This document shows, one piece after another, positions 6,811-15,279 of a stretch of DNA of 18,020 bases. The notes under the pieces were generated by a model. It had not been told where the DNA came from. It saw nothing but the letters and a program-made list of their open reading frames with translations, and ran no database searches. The position numbers were made by a program, and so were the translations under genes. Every line of letters begins with the position of its first letter. Position 1 is the stretch's first letter. Source of the DNA: CAZFUY01 sp964522445 (lineage in GTDB: Bacteria; Pseudomonadota; Gammaproteobacteria; SZUA-229); NCBI GenBank assembly GCA_964522445.1, contig CAZFUY010000063.1, forward strand, positions 1-18,020, written 5' to 3'.

Positions 6811-7602
6811 TTATTTGTATTTATTTTTTTGCTGCCAGATTTTAACTGCATTTATCATTGCATCATCAGTCGCTGAAGTTGCGACTATAACCTGATTGCT
6901 AAATCCCAGTTGTTGAGCAAGTTCTGCACAACGTTGACTGGGTACAATCAGGCTGGTTTGCAGCAGGTAATTCTGACCCTGTTTATTCATTATATAATAC
7001 AGGTTTTTAAGTGCTTCGTTGCTGGTAACTGTAACCAGCTGGATATGTTTTTTTGACCATAGCTCAAGTATGGGTTCAATATCATTAGTTGTCTGGCAGC
7101 GACGATAAACTTCTGCGTAGCTAACTTGTGCGCCACGTGATTTTAGAGTATCTGCGAGAAACTCCCGACCACCTTCGCCACGGATAATTAATATCTGTTG
7201 AGCTGATAATTGATCGCTTTGCATTGCGGGCAGTTTGAGTAGAGCTTCGCTGTTAAAATTTTCTTCAGGTGTAATATCAACCTTAATTCCCTGCCGAGCC
7301 AGTGCCAGGGATGTGCTTTTGCCTATAGCGATGACCTTATGTTTTTCTAAACTTTTACCCGCTTTTTTTAACCATTTAATGCCATTATCGACGGCGTTTG
7401 TGCTAATAAAAATTATACTATTATATTTTTCAAACTCTTTGGCTCGCTTATTTAGCTGTTCACTGGATTCTATGGGGCAAATTTCAATAGTGGAAAAACC
7501 CGTCGCCTGGGCACCTGCCTGTTCCAGTTGATTAATAAATGCTGTTGCCTGGTGCTTTGGTCTGGTAACCAGTACGCCAGGGCCTGATAGCGGTTTGCTC
7601 AA
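6811..7602 (-). CDS. hemD: Uroporphyrinogen-III synthase, TTG start
   Basis: HemD closes and isomerises hydroxymethylbilane to uroporphyrinogen III, the second step of the cluster. The 263-residue protein starts SKPLSGPGVLVTRPKHQA, the usual N-terminal VLVTRP strand, followed by IIFISTNAVDNGIKWL, a central hinge, and ILIIRGEGGREFLADTLKSRG, which matches the family's RGxGGR element. The late part has VTVTSNEALKNLYYIM. The only start that keeps the VLVTRP strand is TTG at 7602-7600, which overlaps the hemC stop as TTGA, so re-initiation after hemC is likely. Sequence identity in this family is low, and position next to hemC carries much of the weight. Confidence 0.88.
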   Translation of the reverse strand: MSKPLSGPGVLVTRPKHQATAFINQLEQAGAQATGFSTIEICPIESSEQLNKRAKEFEKYNSIIFISTNAVDNGIKWLKKAGKSLEKHKVIAIGKSTSLALARQGIKVDITPEENFNSEALLKLPAMQSDQLSAQQILIIRGEGGREFLADTLKSRGAQVSYAEVYRRCQTTNDIEPILELWSKKHIQLVTVTSNEALKNLYYIMNKQGQNYLLQTSLIVPSQRCAELAQQLGFSNQVIVATSATDDAMINAVKIWQQKNKYK

Positions 7603-8528
7603 TTAAGCAGTCCCAGATCTTTGAGTATGGTTTCTGCTCCCTGAGAGAGTAACTTTTCTGCTAACTCAACTCCCAGCTCTTCAGCTTTGCTTGCCGAACC
7701 ACGAATTTCATCACGTACAACTTCGCTGCCATCAGGGCGACCAACAAGGCCACGCAGATAAATTTGATCACCTTCAAGAATAGAATAACCAGCAATAGGT
7801 ACCTGGCAGCCGCCATTAAGACGCTGGTTCATTGCGCGCTCTGCAGATAAACGGATATGTGTATCGGTATGATTAAGTGGCGCTAATAAATCCATAATAA
7901 GGCCATCATTTTCACGGCATTCTATGCCTACCGCTCCCTGACCTATGGCTGGCAGACTTTGCTCAGGTTCTATGCGTGACTGAATGCGATCCTCAAAACC
8001 CAGACGAATTAAACCGGCTGCAGCAAGAATAATGGCATCATAATTACCATCATCCAGTTTCTGTAAGCGGCTGTTTACATTGCCACGTAAATCCAGCATT
8101 TCAGCATTGGGCATATTGGCTTTAATCTGCAACTGGCGGCGTAAACTGGATGTACCGATACGTGCATTTTCGGGCAAATCATTCAGAGAGGCATAATTGT
8201 TGGATACAAAGGCATCGCGTGGATCTTCTCGTTGCATGATAATGGGTAAATGCAGTCCGGGTGGAAATTCCATAGGCACGTCTTTCATGGAATGTACGGC
8301 TATATCTGCATCACCCTCTAACATGCCCTGCTCCAGCTCTTTTACAAATAAGCCTTTACCGCCTACTTTAGCCAAAGGTGCGTCTAAAATTTTATCGCCT
8401 TTGGTGGTCATTTTTACAAATTCCACTTTTAGATCAGCGTGGTGAAGTTTTAACTGGCGGGCGACTTCTTCTGCCTGCCACATAGCTAATGGGCTTTTGC
8501 GCGTTGCAATACGAATGGTCTGGGTCAT
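7599..8528 (-). CDS. hemC: Porphobilinogen deaminase (hydroxymethylbilane synthase)
   Basis: HemC polymerises four porphobilinogens into hydroxymethylbilane in the cytoplasm. All family marks are present in 309 residues, the usual length: IRIATRKSPLAMWQA at the start, GGKGLFVKELE, the catalytic aspartate in HSMKDVP (D83), GTSSLRRQLQ, LRGNVNSRL, AIGQGAVGIE, and the dipyrromethane-cofactor cysteine C241 in LNGGCQVPIAGY. The stop TGA overlaps the TTG start of hemD by four bases. A weak ribosome site (AAGAAAG) precedes the ATG. Upstream lies a hairpin repeat and then algR on the same strand, so hemC may be read from the algZR promoter, from its own, or from both. Confidence 0.96.
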   Translation of the reverse strand: MTQTIRIATRKSPLAMWQAEEVARQLKLHHADLKVEFVKMTTKGDKILDAPLAKVGGKGLFVKELEQGMLEGDADIAVHSMKDVPMEFPPGLHLPIIMQREDPRDAFVSNNYASLNDLPENARIGTSSLRRQLQIKANMPNAEMLDLRGNVNSRLQKLDDGNYDAIILAAAGLIRLGFEDRIQSRIEPEQSLPAIGQGAVGIECRENDGLIMDLLAPLNHTDTHIRLSAERAMNQRLNGGCQVPIAGYSILEGDQIYLRGLVGRPDGSEVVRDEIRGSASKAEELGVELAEKLLSQGAETILKDLGLLN

Positions 8529-8584
8529 GTTCTTTCTTGGTTAGATATTTAAGAGGGGAAGATTTTAGCATATCAAACATTGCA

Positions 8585-8624
8585 GGAGCGGCTTTAGCTG
8601 TCAAATCGTGACTAAAGCTGCTCC
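8585..8624. repeat. REP-like hairpin between algR and hemC
   Basis: GGAGCGGCTTTAG (8585-8597) pairs with CTAAAGCTGCTCC (8612-8624) at 12 of 13 positions, with a 14-base loop. It resembles the GTAGGAGCGGCTTTAGCCGCG repeats of other gammaproteobacteria. No T run follows on the minus strand, so it is more likely an attenuating or RNA-stabilising hairpin than a full terminator. It lies just past the algR stop codon and before hemC on the same strand. Confidence 0.65.
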
Positions 8625-8629
8625 GCATA

Positions 8630-9376
8630 TTACTTATAAGTTGATAATGTTTTTATTTTCTTTCTAACATGAGGTAAATGCCGACGACTGATTTCCAGCC
8701 TGTCTTCGATATCTTTTATAATAATAACGCAGTGGCCATCATTATTTTTTTCCAGCCCATTCATATATTGATCTGCAACCAGAGCATTTCGATGAATTCG
8801 AGTAAAAATATTGCCAAATTCTACTTCAAGAGATTTGAGTGATTCTTCGATTAAATGTTCATGGTCAACGGTACGCAAAGTAACGTATTTATGATCGGCC
8901 ATAAGATAGCGAATATCTTCTACTGGAATAAGTTCTAATGAGCCTCTAACTTTTATACAGATATGTGTGCGGGCAGATGAGCCATTATTGGGGTCTTTAA
9001 GTTCCTGTAACTGCGGACGAGTAAGCCGCTTTGCAGCTTGCAGGGCTTCTTCAAGGCGTTCCTGTTTAATGGGTTTAAGCAGATAATCTACGGCATGAGT
9101 TTCAAAAGCCTCTAATGCGTGATCACTGTATGCAGAGGTAAAAATAATAGCGGGTGGTTTACTTAAACGGTTTAGGTGATGAGCTGCCTCCAGACCATCC
9201 ATGCCTGGCATACGAATATCCAGAAGAACAATATCAGGCTTAAGCTCCTGTGCTTTTTGCAGGCACTCGTTGCCATTAGCTGCTTCACCGCAGGGCTGGT
9301 AACCATCTAAATTTTGTAATAAACCGCTTAACCTTTGTCTGGCTAAAGGCTCATCATCAACGATCAGTATATTCAT
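8630..9376 (-). CDS. algR: AlgR-type LytTR response regulator
   Basis: The protein has 248 residues. Receiver domain 1-120 carries the acidic pair D7/D8, phosphorylation site D53 (LLDIRMPGMDG), S81 and K101 (DYLLKP). The C-terminal LytTR DNA-binding domain (about 140-245) contains GSLELIPVEDIRYLMADHKY, ESLKSLEVEFG and FTRIHRNALVA. It matches AlgR, which in Pseudomonas controls alginate, twitching and virulence genes. Targets here are unknown. The ATG overlaps the algZ stop by four bases (ATGA), so the pair is translationally coupled. Position between algZ and hemC supports the name over other LytTR regulators. Confidence 0.87.
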   Translation of the reverse strand: MNILIVDDEPLARQRLSGLLQNLDGYQPCGEAANGNECLQKAQELKPDIVLLDIRMPGMDGLEAAHHLNRLSKPPAIIFTSAYSDHALEAFETHAVDYLLKPIKQERLEEALQAAKRLTRPQLQELKDPNNGSSARTHICIKVRGSLELIPVEDIRYLMADHKYVTLRTVDHEHLIEESLKSLEVEFGNIFTRIHRNALVADQYMNGLEKNNDGHCVIIIKDIEDRLEISRRHLPHVRKKIKTLSTYK

Positions 9377-10431
9377 GTTTCTAGTTGTTTAAGGGGGATT
9401 TTGAGGGAAACGGTATAAGTTCCCTGTTGTTCATCAATCTCAAATGCAGCAGCATCACCATAGGTTAGAGTCAAACGTTTACGAATATTGTCCTGAGCCA
9501 TATGATTACTTTTTTTATTTGTCATGCCGCCGTGAGTACTTATTGGGTTGCTTACAGATAAGCATAGTAGATTGTTTTCAATATGCGTCTTTATTTTAAT
9601 AATTCCGCCTTCGGGCATGGGTTCGATACCATGATAAATAGCATTTTCTACAATGGGTTGCAGACAAAGAGCAGGAATTTCCATATTTTTTTGGGTATTT
9701 TCTTCAACCCACTCCACCTGCAGGCGATCACCCAGGCGTAGGTGTTCAATATCAACATAGCTGCGTGTTAGTGCCATTTCATCTGCCAGGCTGTGGCTGG
9801 TTTTTTCTTTGAGGCTGGCTCTAAATAAATCAGATAAATCTTCTACTGCTTTTTCAGCTTTTTTAGCATCGATACTGATTAAACAGGCAATCGTATTCAT
9901 ACTGTTAAATAAAAAATGAGGTCGAATACGTGCTTTTAATGCCTGTATCTGAGCATGGCTCTCTGACAGAGTATTTAATACCCATTGATGTTGAATGTAT
10001 AAATAACGTAAAACAACAGCATAAATAACGGCACTAATGGCCATATTTCGAAACAGGAAATACATTAGCCAGTCATTACTAACAAATGTATACAGGCCAA
10101 TGTTATGGCCAAAATAAATAACCATCAGGCTGAAAAACAGGCTAACGCTCATCATAATAGTAAAGCTGATAGTGGCATTAAGCGGCACACTGAGCTGATT
10201 TAGGTGTTTTCGCAGGAGGCAAAGAAGGGCTGCATCAACCAGGGAAATCCATTGTGCAAACAGTGAAATAAGAGCCAGACGATCCCAGAAGCCAGAAGCA
10301 TCTGCAGGTGCAACAGCCAGTACCATTGCAAATAGCTCCACCAGCAGGAAGAGTATAAAAACCACAGTGACATCACAGAAATTGGGTAAAAATCCTCGAT
10401 CCTTAATTATTGTATTTGAGTCCATTTTCAT
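9373..10431 (-). CDS. algZ: AlgZ/FimS-type LytS-family sensor histidine kinase
   Basis: The protein has 352 residues. Four membrane helices lie at about 22-42, 52-73, 86-110 and 121-146, with no large periplasmic domain, so the signal is probably sensed in or near the membrane. The kinase part starts with the LytS-type phosphoacceptor box IRPHFLFNSMNTIACLI (H172). The N box is LQPIVENAIYHGIEP (N263). The downstream glycine-rich ATP lid is poorly recognisable; the protein ends QQGTYTVSLKIPLK. It is the cognate partner of the coupled algR gene and starts 119 bp from the divergent argH. MKMDSN offers two ATGs; neither has a clear ribosome site, and I keep the first. No alginate or pilus genes are in the window, so the regulated process is open. 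Confidence 0.85.
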   Translation of the reverse strand: MKMDSNTIIKDRGFLPNFCDVTVVFILFLLVELFAMVLAVAPADASGFWDRLALISLFAQWISLVDAALLCLLRKHLNQLSVPLNATISFTIMMSVSLFFSLMVIYFGHNIGLYTFVSNDWLMYFLFRNMAISAVIYAVVLRYLYIQHQWVLNTLSESHAQIQALKARIRPHFLFNSMNTIACLISIDAKKAEKAVEDLSDLFRASLKEKTSHSLADEMALTRSYVDIEHLRLGDRLQVEWVEENTQKNMEIPALCLQPIVENAIYHGIEPMPEGGIIKIKTHIENNLLCLSVSNPISTHGGMTNKKSNHMAQDNIRKRLTLTYGDAAAFEIDEQQGTYTVSLKIPLKQLET

Positions 10432-10504
10432 AGTGTAGTTAATATTTAGCGTGGTGGAGTCTCTATTAGATTAAAACAGACCCCCACAAGGCCAATGCCT
10501 ACGT

Positions 10505-10510
10505 TATAAT
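10505..10510 (+). promoter_or_regulatory. Likely -10 box of the argH promoter
   Basis: A perfect TATAAT lies 40 bp upstream of the argH ATG in the 119-bp gap between argH and algZ. The -35 region at the usual spacing (CCCCAC) is poor, so an activator may be needed. I could not place the divergent algZ promoter. No clear arginine-operator palindrome stands out. Confidence 0.45.
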
Positions 10511-10550
10511 CCGCGATTATCCATAATAATGATGAAATTGAAGACATACC

Positions 10551-11954
10551 ATGAGCAAAGACCGCAAACAAAAATCCTCACCAGCCAAATTATGGGGTGG
10601 TCGTTTTTCTGAACCAACCGATGCTTTTGTAGAAGCCTTTACTGCATCGGTAGAATTTGACCAGCGTATGTATCGGCAGGATATAGAAGGCTCTCGCGCT
10701 CATGCCCGTATGTTGACCAAAATAGGTGTACTCACAGAGCAGGATTGCAAAGTTATTATTGAAGGTCTGGATCAGATTGAACAGGAAATCACAGAGGGCG
10801 AATTTGAATGGTCAGTGTCCAGAGAAGATGTGCATATGAATATTGAAGCACGTCTTACTGAGATTGTGGGAGATGCTGGCAAACGTTTGCACACTGGGCG
10901 ATCACGCAATGATCAGGTGGCCACTGATATTCGTCTTTATCTGCGTGAGCAAATTGGATTCACAATTGCTGAGATTCGTCGCTTACAGCAGGGTATGCTG
11001 GAGCTGGCAGAAAAAGAAGCCGAAACCATTATGCCGGGCTTTACTCATTTGCAGGTTGCACAGCCCGTTACTTTTGGGCATCACATTCTTGCCTGGTTTG
11101 AAATGATGCAGCGAGATGCCAGTCGCCTGCAGGATTGTGCAACACGAATGAATGTTTTACCGCTGGGTTCAGCGGCTCTGGCAGGCACAAGCTATCCTCT
11201 GGATCGACATTACACAGCAGAATTACTGGGTTTTGATGATGTTACCCGTAACTCACTGGATGGTGTCAGTGACCGTGATTTTGCTATTGAGTTCTGCGCT
11301 GCGGCTGCATTGATTATGACCCATCTATCACGATTTTCTGAAGAACTGGTACTTTGGTCATCTGCTCAGTTTAATTTTATTGAATTACCGGATCGGTTCT
11401 GTACGGGTTCATCAATTATGCCGCAAAAGAAAAACCCGGATGTGCCAGAGCTGGTGAGAGGTAAAACAGGCAGAGTGAATGGTCACCTCATTAGTTTATT
11501 AACGCTAATGAAATCTCAGCCGCTTGCCTACAACAAGGATAATCAGGAAGATAAAGAACCTCTTTTCGATACGATTGATACATTATTAGGTTCTTTAAGA
11601 GCATATGCCGACATGATCCCGTCAATTCAGGCAAAACGGGAAAATATGTATCGGGCAGCAAAGCAGGGTTTTTCAACTGCAACAGACCTGGCTGATTATC
11701 TGGTGGGTAAAGGTTTGCCTTTCCGAGATGCGCATGAAGTGGTGGGCAAAGCGGTGGCGCTGGGTGTTGAGCAGAATAAAGATCTTAGTGAAATGAGTTT
11801 GCAGGAATTAAAACAGTTCTCAGATATTATTGATGAGGATGTTTTTGAAGTGCTTACGCTGGAAGGATCTGTTGCGGCAAGAAATCATATTGGTGGTACA
11901 GCACCGGCTCAGGTTAAACAGGCTATTGCGGATGCTCGAAAAAGGATTATTTAA
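10551..11954 (+). CDS. argH: Argininosuccinate lyase
   Basis: ArgH cleaves argininosuccinate into arginine and fumarate, the last step of arginine synthesis; the active enzyme is a cytoplasmic homotetramer. The 467 residues are full length. Visible family marks are LWGGRFSEPTD near the start, HTGRSRNDQVATD (H114), GFTHLQVAQPVTFGHH (H166), and the signature GSSIMPQKKNPD with catalytic serine S287 or S288. The first ten residues (MSKDRKQKSS) are a charged extension before the core. It faces away from algZ, as in pseudomonads. A long hairpin lies 8 bp after the stop. Confidence 0.97.
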   Translation: MSKDRKQKSSPAKLWGGRFSEPTDAFVEAFTASVEFDQRMYRQDIEGSRAHARMLTKIGVLTEQDCKVIIEGLDQIEQEITEGEFEWSVSREDVHMNIEARLTEIVGDAGKRLHTGRSRNDQVATDIRLYLREQIGFTIAEIRRLQQGMLELAEKEAETIMPGFTHLQVAQPVTFGHHILAWFEMMQRDASRLQDCATRMNVLPLGSAALAGTSYPLDRHYTAELLGFDDVTRNSLDGVSDRDFAIEFCAAAALIMTHLSRFSEELVLWSSAQFNFIELPDRFCTGSSIMPQKKNPDVPELVRGKTGRVNGHLISLLTLMKSQPLAYNKDNQEDKEPLFDTIDTLLGSLRAYADMIPSIQAKRENMYRAAKQGFSTATDLADYLVGKGLPFRDAHEVVGKAVALGVEQNKDLSEMSLQELKQFSDIIDEDVFEVLTLEGSVAARNHIGGTAPAQVKQAIADARKRII

Positions 11955-11962
11955 CTTTTGGA

Positions 11963-12001
11963 ATTAATAGAGACCTTTGCATGATAAAGGCCTCTAATAA
12001 T
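11963..12001. repeat. Long hairpin made of transposon-end-like arms
   Basis: ATTAATAGAGACCTTT (11963-11978) and AAAGGCCTCTAATAAT (11986-12001) are inverted copies matching at 14 of 16 positions, with a 7-base loop. The left arm plus loop (ATAGAGACCTTTGCA) is identical to the left end of the MITE-like element at 2581-2595. No T run follows on the plus strand. I infer the two ends of a small mobile element with almost nothing left between them; it may still work as an RNA hairpin after argH. Confidence 0.6.
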
Positions 12002-12071
12002 GATTTACATATACTCCAGAATCATTTTCTGGTGGTAATATAAAGTCATATCGAAATAAAAGGAGTCCATT

Positions 12072-14909
12072 ATGAATGGTGATCCTGGTTGGCGATTTGA
12101 TACTACAACCATAGAATGGCTGCTCATTCCTGTGGTGCTGGCTATTTTGGTTACAGCGTGGCTTATGGCTTCTCGTCGATTTAAGGCGTTCAGGAAGCAT
12201 AATATTCAATCGAATACTTCTACTTTAATATCAGAAAACTGGCACTCTGAAAGTGCTGAAGCTGTGCTGGTACAACTTAAAACAACCACTGATGGCCTGT
12301 GCCAGGATGAAGTAGCTCATAGACTTGCCAAATACGGCTTGAATCAGCTTCCTGAAGCAAAAGTTCGTAGCCCTCTGGTGCGCTTCTTTTATCAATTTCA
12401 CAATGTGCTCATCTATGTATTGCTTGTTGCAAGTGCTGTTACAGGGATGCTGGGGCACTGGGTGGATGCCAGTGTAATTCTGGCTGTGGTTTTTCTTAAT
12501 GCGCTGATTGGATTTGTGCAGGAGGGTAAAGCTGAGAATGCTTTGAGAGCTATACGGCAGATGCTTTCTCCAAATGCAATGGTTATGCGTGATGGTCGGC
12601 AGATAAGTATTCAGGCTAAAGATCTGGTTCTGGGAGATATTGTACTGTTGCAATCAGGTGATAAAGTGCCAGCAGACCTGCGTCTGTTCCGTGTAAAGGG
12701 GCTTCAAATTCAGGAATCGGTACTCACAGGAGAATCAATGCCTGTAGAAAAATTTACAGAGCCCGCTACACAGGAAGCAGTGATTGGTGATCGTATTTGC
12801 ATGGCCTATTCGGGCACTCTGGTTACCCATGGTCAGGGCAGTGGTGTGGTGGTTGCGAGTGGAGCACAAACAGAAATTGGTCGCATCAGTACGCTGGTAT
12901 CAGAAGTGGAATCCGTGACAACACCTTTATTACGTCAGATGGCTCAACTGGGGCGCTGGCTTACACTGGTCATTCTGGCTATTGCGGTTATTACATTTGT
13001 TTTTGGTTCATTGGTTCGAGATTATGCGGCTGCGGAGATGTTTCTTGCTGCGGTAAGTCTGGCTGTGGCTGCAATTCCCGAGGGCTTGCCTGCTATTATG
13101 AGCATCACTCTGGCGATAGGCGTGCAACGCATGGCTCGGCGTAATGCCATTATTCGTAGATTACCTGCAGTTGAAACATTAGGGGTGGTAACCGTTATTT
13201 GCTCAGATAAAACAGGTACTCTCACTCGCAATGAAATGACGGTACGCACAATTGCAAGTGCTGAAAATCTGTTTGAGCTGGCAGGTACAGGCTATGATCC
13301 TCATGGTGCAATATCCCTGTCAAATAGAAATATAGTCGCAGAAGAGAAACCACTTTTGCTTGAAGTGGTTCGTGCTGCTGTGCTTTGTAATGACGCTTCA
13401 TTAGAGCAGAAAAATAATGAATGGCAGGTACATGGTGATCCAATGGAAGGCGCGCTATTAGTATCGGGCTTAAAGGCAGGACTGGATCTTGAAGCAGAGA
13501 CAAAACAATACCCTCGCACTGATCTTATTCCTTTTGAATCAGAACATCGTTTTATGGCGACACTTCATCATAGCCATAAAGGTGATGCCTTTGTTTTTCT
13601 CAAAGGAGCACCTGAACGTGTTCTGGAGATGTGTGCTTATCAGAGGATGATGGGTGGTGACCAGCCTGTGGATAGAAATTACTGGTTAAGACGAGTTGAA
13701 GAAATGGCACAGCAAGGCCAGCGGGTACTGGCTATTGCCTTTAAGCCGGTGAGCCATGAAAAGATAGAATTAGAATTCAGTGATGTAGAGAATAATCTGA
13801 CATTACTGGGTCTTTTTGGCCTGATTGATCCGCCTCGTGAAGAAGCGATTGAAGCAGTGCAGGTCTGTGGCAGGGCGGGTATCCGAGTAAAAATGATTAC
13901 AGGTGATCATGCTGCTACCGCCCGAGCTATTGCCCGGCAGCTTAAACTTGTTAATGTTGATGATGTGCTTAGCGGGCAGGATCTTGACTTAATGAGTGAA
14001 GATGAGCTGCGTAAACGTGTGCTGGATGTTGATGTGTATGCACGGGTAAACCCGGAACATAAGCTGCTTTTAGTCAGGCTAATGCAGGAACAGGATTTGA
14101 TCATTGCAATGACTGGAGATGGTGTAAATGATGCGCCTGCTTTAAAGCGAGCTGATGTGGGTACTGCTATGGGGCAAAATGGAACAGAGGCCGCCAAAGA
14201 AGCGGCTGAAATGGTGCTTGCCGATGATAATTTCACCTCAATTACTCATGCTGTAGAAGAAGGTCGTACTGTTTATGACAATCTTAAAAAAGCCATTTTA
14301 TTTATTTTACCCACCAATGGAGGTGAGGCACTGATTATCCTTGCCGCTATCCTGTTTGGTTTTCACCAGCTACCGTTAACGCCGGTGCAGATTCTTTGGG
14401 TAAATATGGTAACAGCCGTTACCCTGGCACTGTCGCTGGCATTTGAGCCGCCTGAAGCGGATGTTATGCAACGTCCACCGCGAGATGCCCATGAACCCAT
14501 GCTGACATCTTTCCTTATCTGGCGAATTGTATTTGTTGCCGTTATTCTTATGAGTGGAACATTTGGGCTTTTTATCTGGGAAATAGAACAGGGTGTTAGT
14601 ATTGAGCATGCACGAACAGTTGCTGTGAATACGCTGGTTATGTTTGAGATATTTTACCTGTTTAATTCTCGTTATATCACCGCTTCGGTACTTAACTGGT
14701 CAGGATTGACAGGTAACCGTTATGTACTGATAGCCATTGCTATACTTATTATCTTCCAGTTGAGTTTCACTTATCTTACGCCCATGCAGGCCTTATTTGG
14801 CACAGCAGCAATCGACTTTAATGTCTGGTTGCGTATTTTATGTGTTTCTTCTTCGGTGCTGTTGCTGGTTGAATTAGAGAAATTTTTTGTGCGTAAACAA
14901 ACTGCCTGA
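12072..14909 (+). CDS. P2-type cation-transporting ATPase
   Basis: This 945-residue P-type ATPase pumps a cation across the inner membrane using ATP. Seen in order: an extra N-terminal membrane helix (about 17-34), cation_ATPase_N domain (60-130), TM1-2, actuator domain with TGES (219-222), TM3-4 with PEGLP (E337), phosphorylation motif DKTGTLT (D379), nucleotide domain with KGAPE, hinge TGDGVNDAP (681-689), and six C-terminal helices. By alignment to SERCA, ligands E309, N768, E771, N796, T799 and E908 correspond to E337, N749, E752, N778, T781 and E859, but D800 is replaced by A782. The layout is closest to bacterial calcium-type (PacL-like) pumps; the ion is not certain. AAAGGAG precedes the ATG. 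It is not obviously linked in function to argH. Confidence 0.88.
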   Translation: MNGDPGWRFDTTTIEWLLIPVVLAILVTAWLMASRRFKAFRKHNIQSNTSTLISENWHSESAEAVLVQLKTTTDGLCQDEVAHRLAKYGLNQLPEAKVRSPLVRFFYQFHNVLIYVLLVASAVTGMLGHWVDASVILAVVFLNALIGFVQEGKAENALRAIRQMLSPNAMVMRDGRQISIQAKDLVLGDIVLLQSGDKVPADLRLFRVKGLQIQESVLTGESMPVEKFTEPATQEAVIGDRICMAYSGTLVTHGQGSGVVVASGAQTEIGRISTLVSEVESVTTPLLRQMAQLGRWLTLVILAIAVITFVFGSLVRDYAAAEMFLAAVSLAVAAIPEGLPAIMSITLAIGVQRMARRNAIIRRLPAVETLGVVTVICSDKTGTLTRNEMTVRTIASAENLFELAGTGYDPHGAISLSNRNIVAEEKPLLLEVVRAAVLCNDASLEQKNNEWQVHGDPMEGALLVSGLKAGLDLEAETKQYPRTDLIPFESEHRFMATLHHSHKGDAFVFLKGAPERVLEMCAYQRMMGGDQPVDRNYWLRRVEEMAQQGQRVLAIAFKPVSHEKIELEFSDVENNLTLLGLFGLIDPPREEAIEAVQVCGRAGIRVKMITGDHAATARAIARQLKLVNVDDVLSGQDLDLMSEDELRKRVLDVDVYARVNPEHKLLLVRLMQEQDLIIAMTGDGVNDAPALKRADVGTAMGQNGTEAAKEAAEMVLADDNFTSITHAVEEGRTVYDNLKKAILFILPTNGGEALIILAAILFGFHQLPLTPVQILWVNMVTAVTLALSLAFEPPEADVMQRPPRDAHEPMLTSFLIWRIVFVAVILMSGTFGLFIWEIEQGVSIEHARTVAVNTLVMFEIFYLFNSRYITASVLNWSGLTGNRYVLIAIAILIIFQLSFTYLTPMQALFGTAAIDFNVWLRILCVSSSVLLLVELEKFFVRKQTA

Positions 14910-14921
14910 ATTATAAAAAAT

Positions 14922-15260
14922 TTATAGCTCAGCCTTAAGTTCGCTTTCAAGTTGAGTAAACTCTTCTTTTAGCTGTTCAAGTAAGTTTGTTACACCTTCA
15001 GTTGAACCTGCTTTTCCTATTTGTTCTATGCCCAATGCCAGCTCAGCCAGTTTTAGTGCACCAATGCTTCCGCTGCCGCCTTTGAGCTGATGTGCATTAT
15101 GAAAAATAAGTTCAGCATCATTGGTCTGCAAACCTTCATCAATCAGGTGGATTAGTTTTGGTGAATTATCCAGATAAGTATCAATAAATTCAGAGAGAGC
15201 ATCATCCATTAAGTCTCGTATTTCAGCAAAAACAATGGGGTCAAGTGCGGGTTTACTCAT
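14922..15260 (-). CDS. Stand-alone HPt phosphotransfer protein
   Basis: The protein has 112 residues and is almost entirely a histidine phosphotransfer domain, a four-helix bundle that relays phosphate between hybrid kinases and response regulators. The phosphoacceptor is H57 in NAHQLKGGSGSIGA, which has the required H-x-x-K-G-x-x-x-x-x-G pattern. Helix 1 is FAEIRDLMDDALSEFIDTYL. No kinase or receiver is fused or adjacent, so its partners are encoded elsewhere. It follows the upstream gene by 19 bp on the same strand and ends 12 bp from the convergent ATPase gene. An AGG site lies before the ATG. Confidence 0.85.
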   Translation of the reverse strand: MSKPALDPIVFAEIRDLMDDALSEFIDTYLDNSPKLIHLIDEGLQTNDAELIFHNAHQLKGGSGSIGALKLAELALGIEQIGKAGSTEGVTNLLEQLKEEFTQLESELKAEL

Positions 15261-15279
15261 AAGGTTTAACCTGGATTAA

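Noticed and set aside
8434..8628. Minus-strand open frame of 64 codons between algR and hemC
   Set aside because: It overlaps the start of hemC in another frame, covers the REP hairpin, and has no protein-like pattern or ribosome site.
12231..14609. Several antisense open frames of 70-140 codons inside the ATPase gene
   Set aside because: They are shadows of the plus-strand coding frame, low in recognisable pattern, and without start signals.
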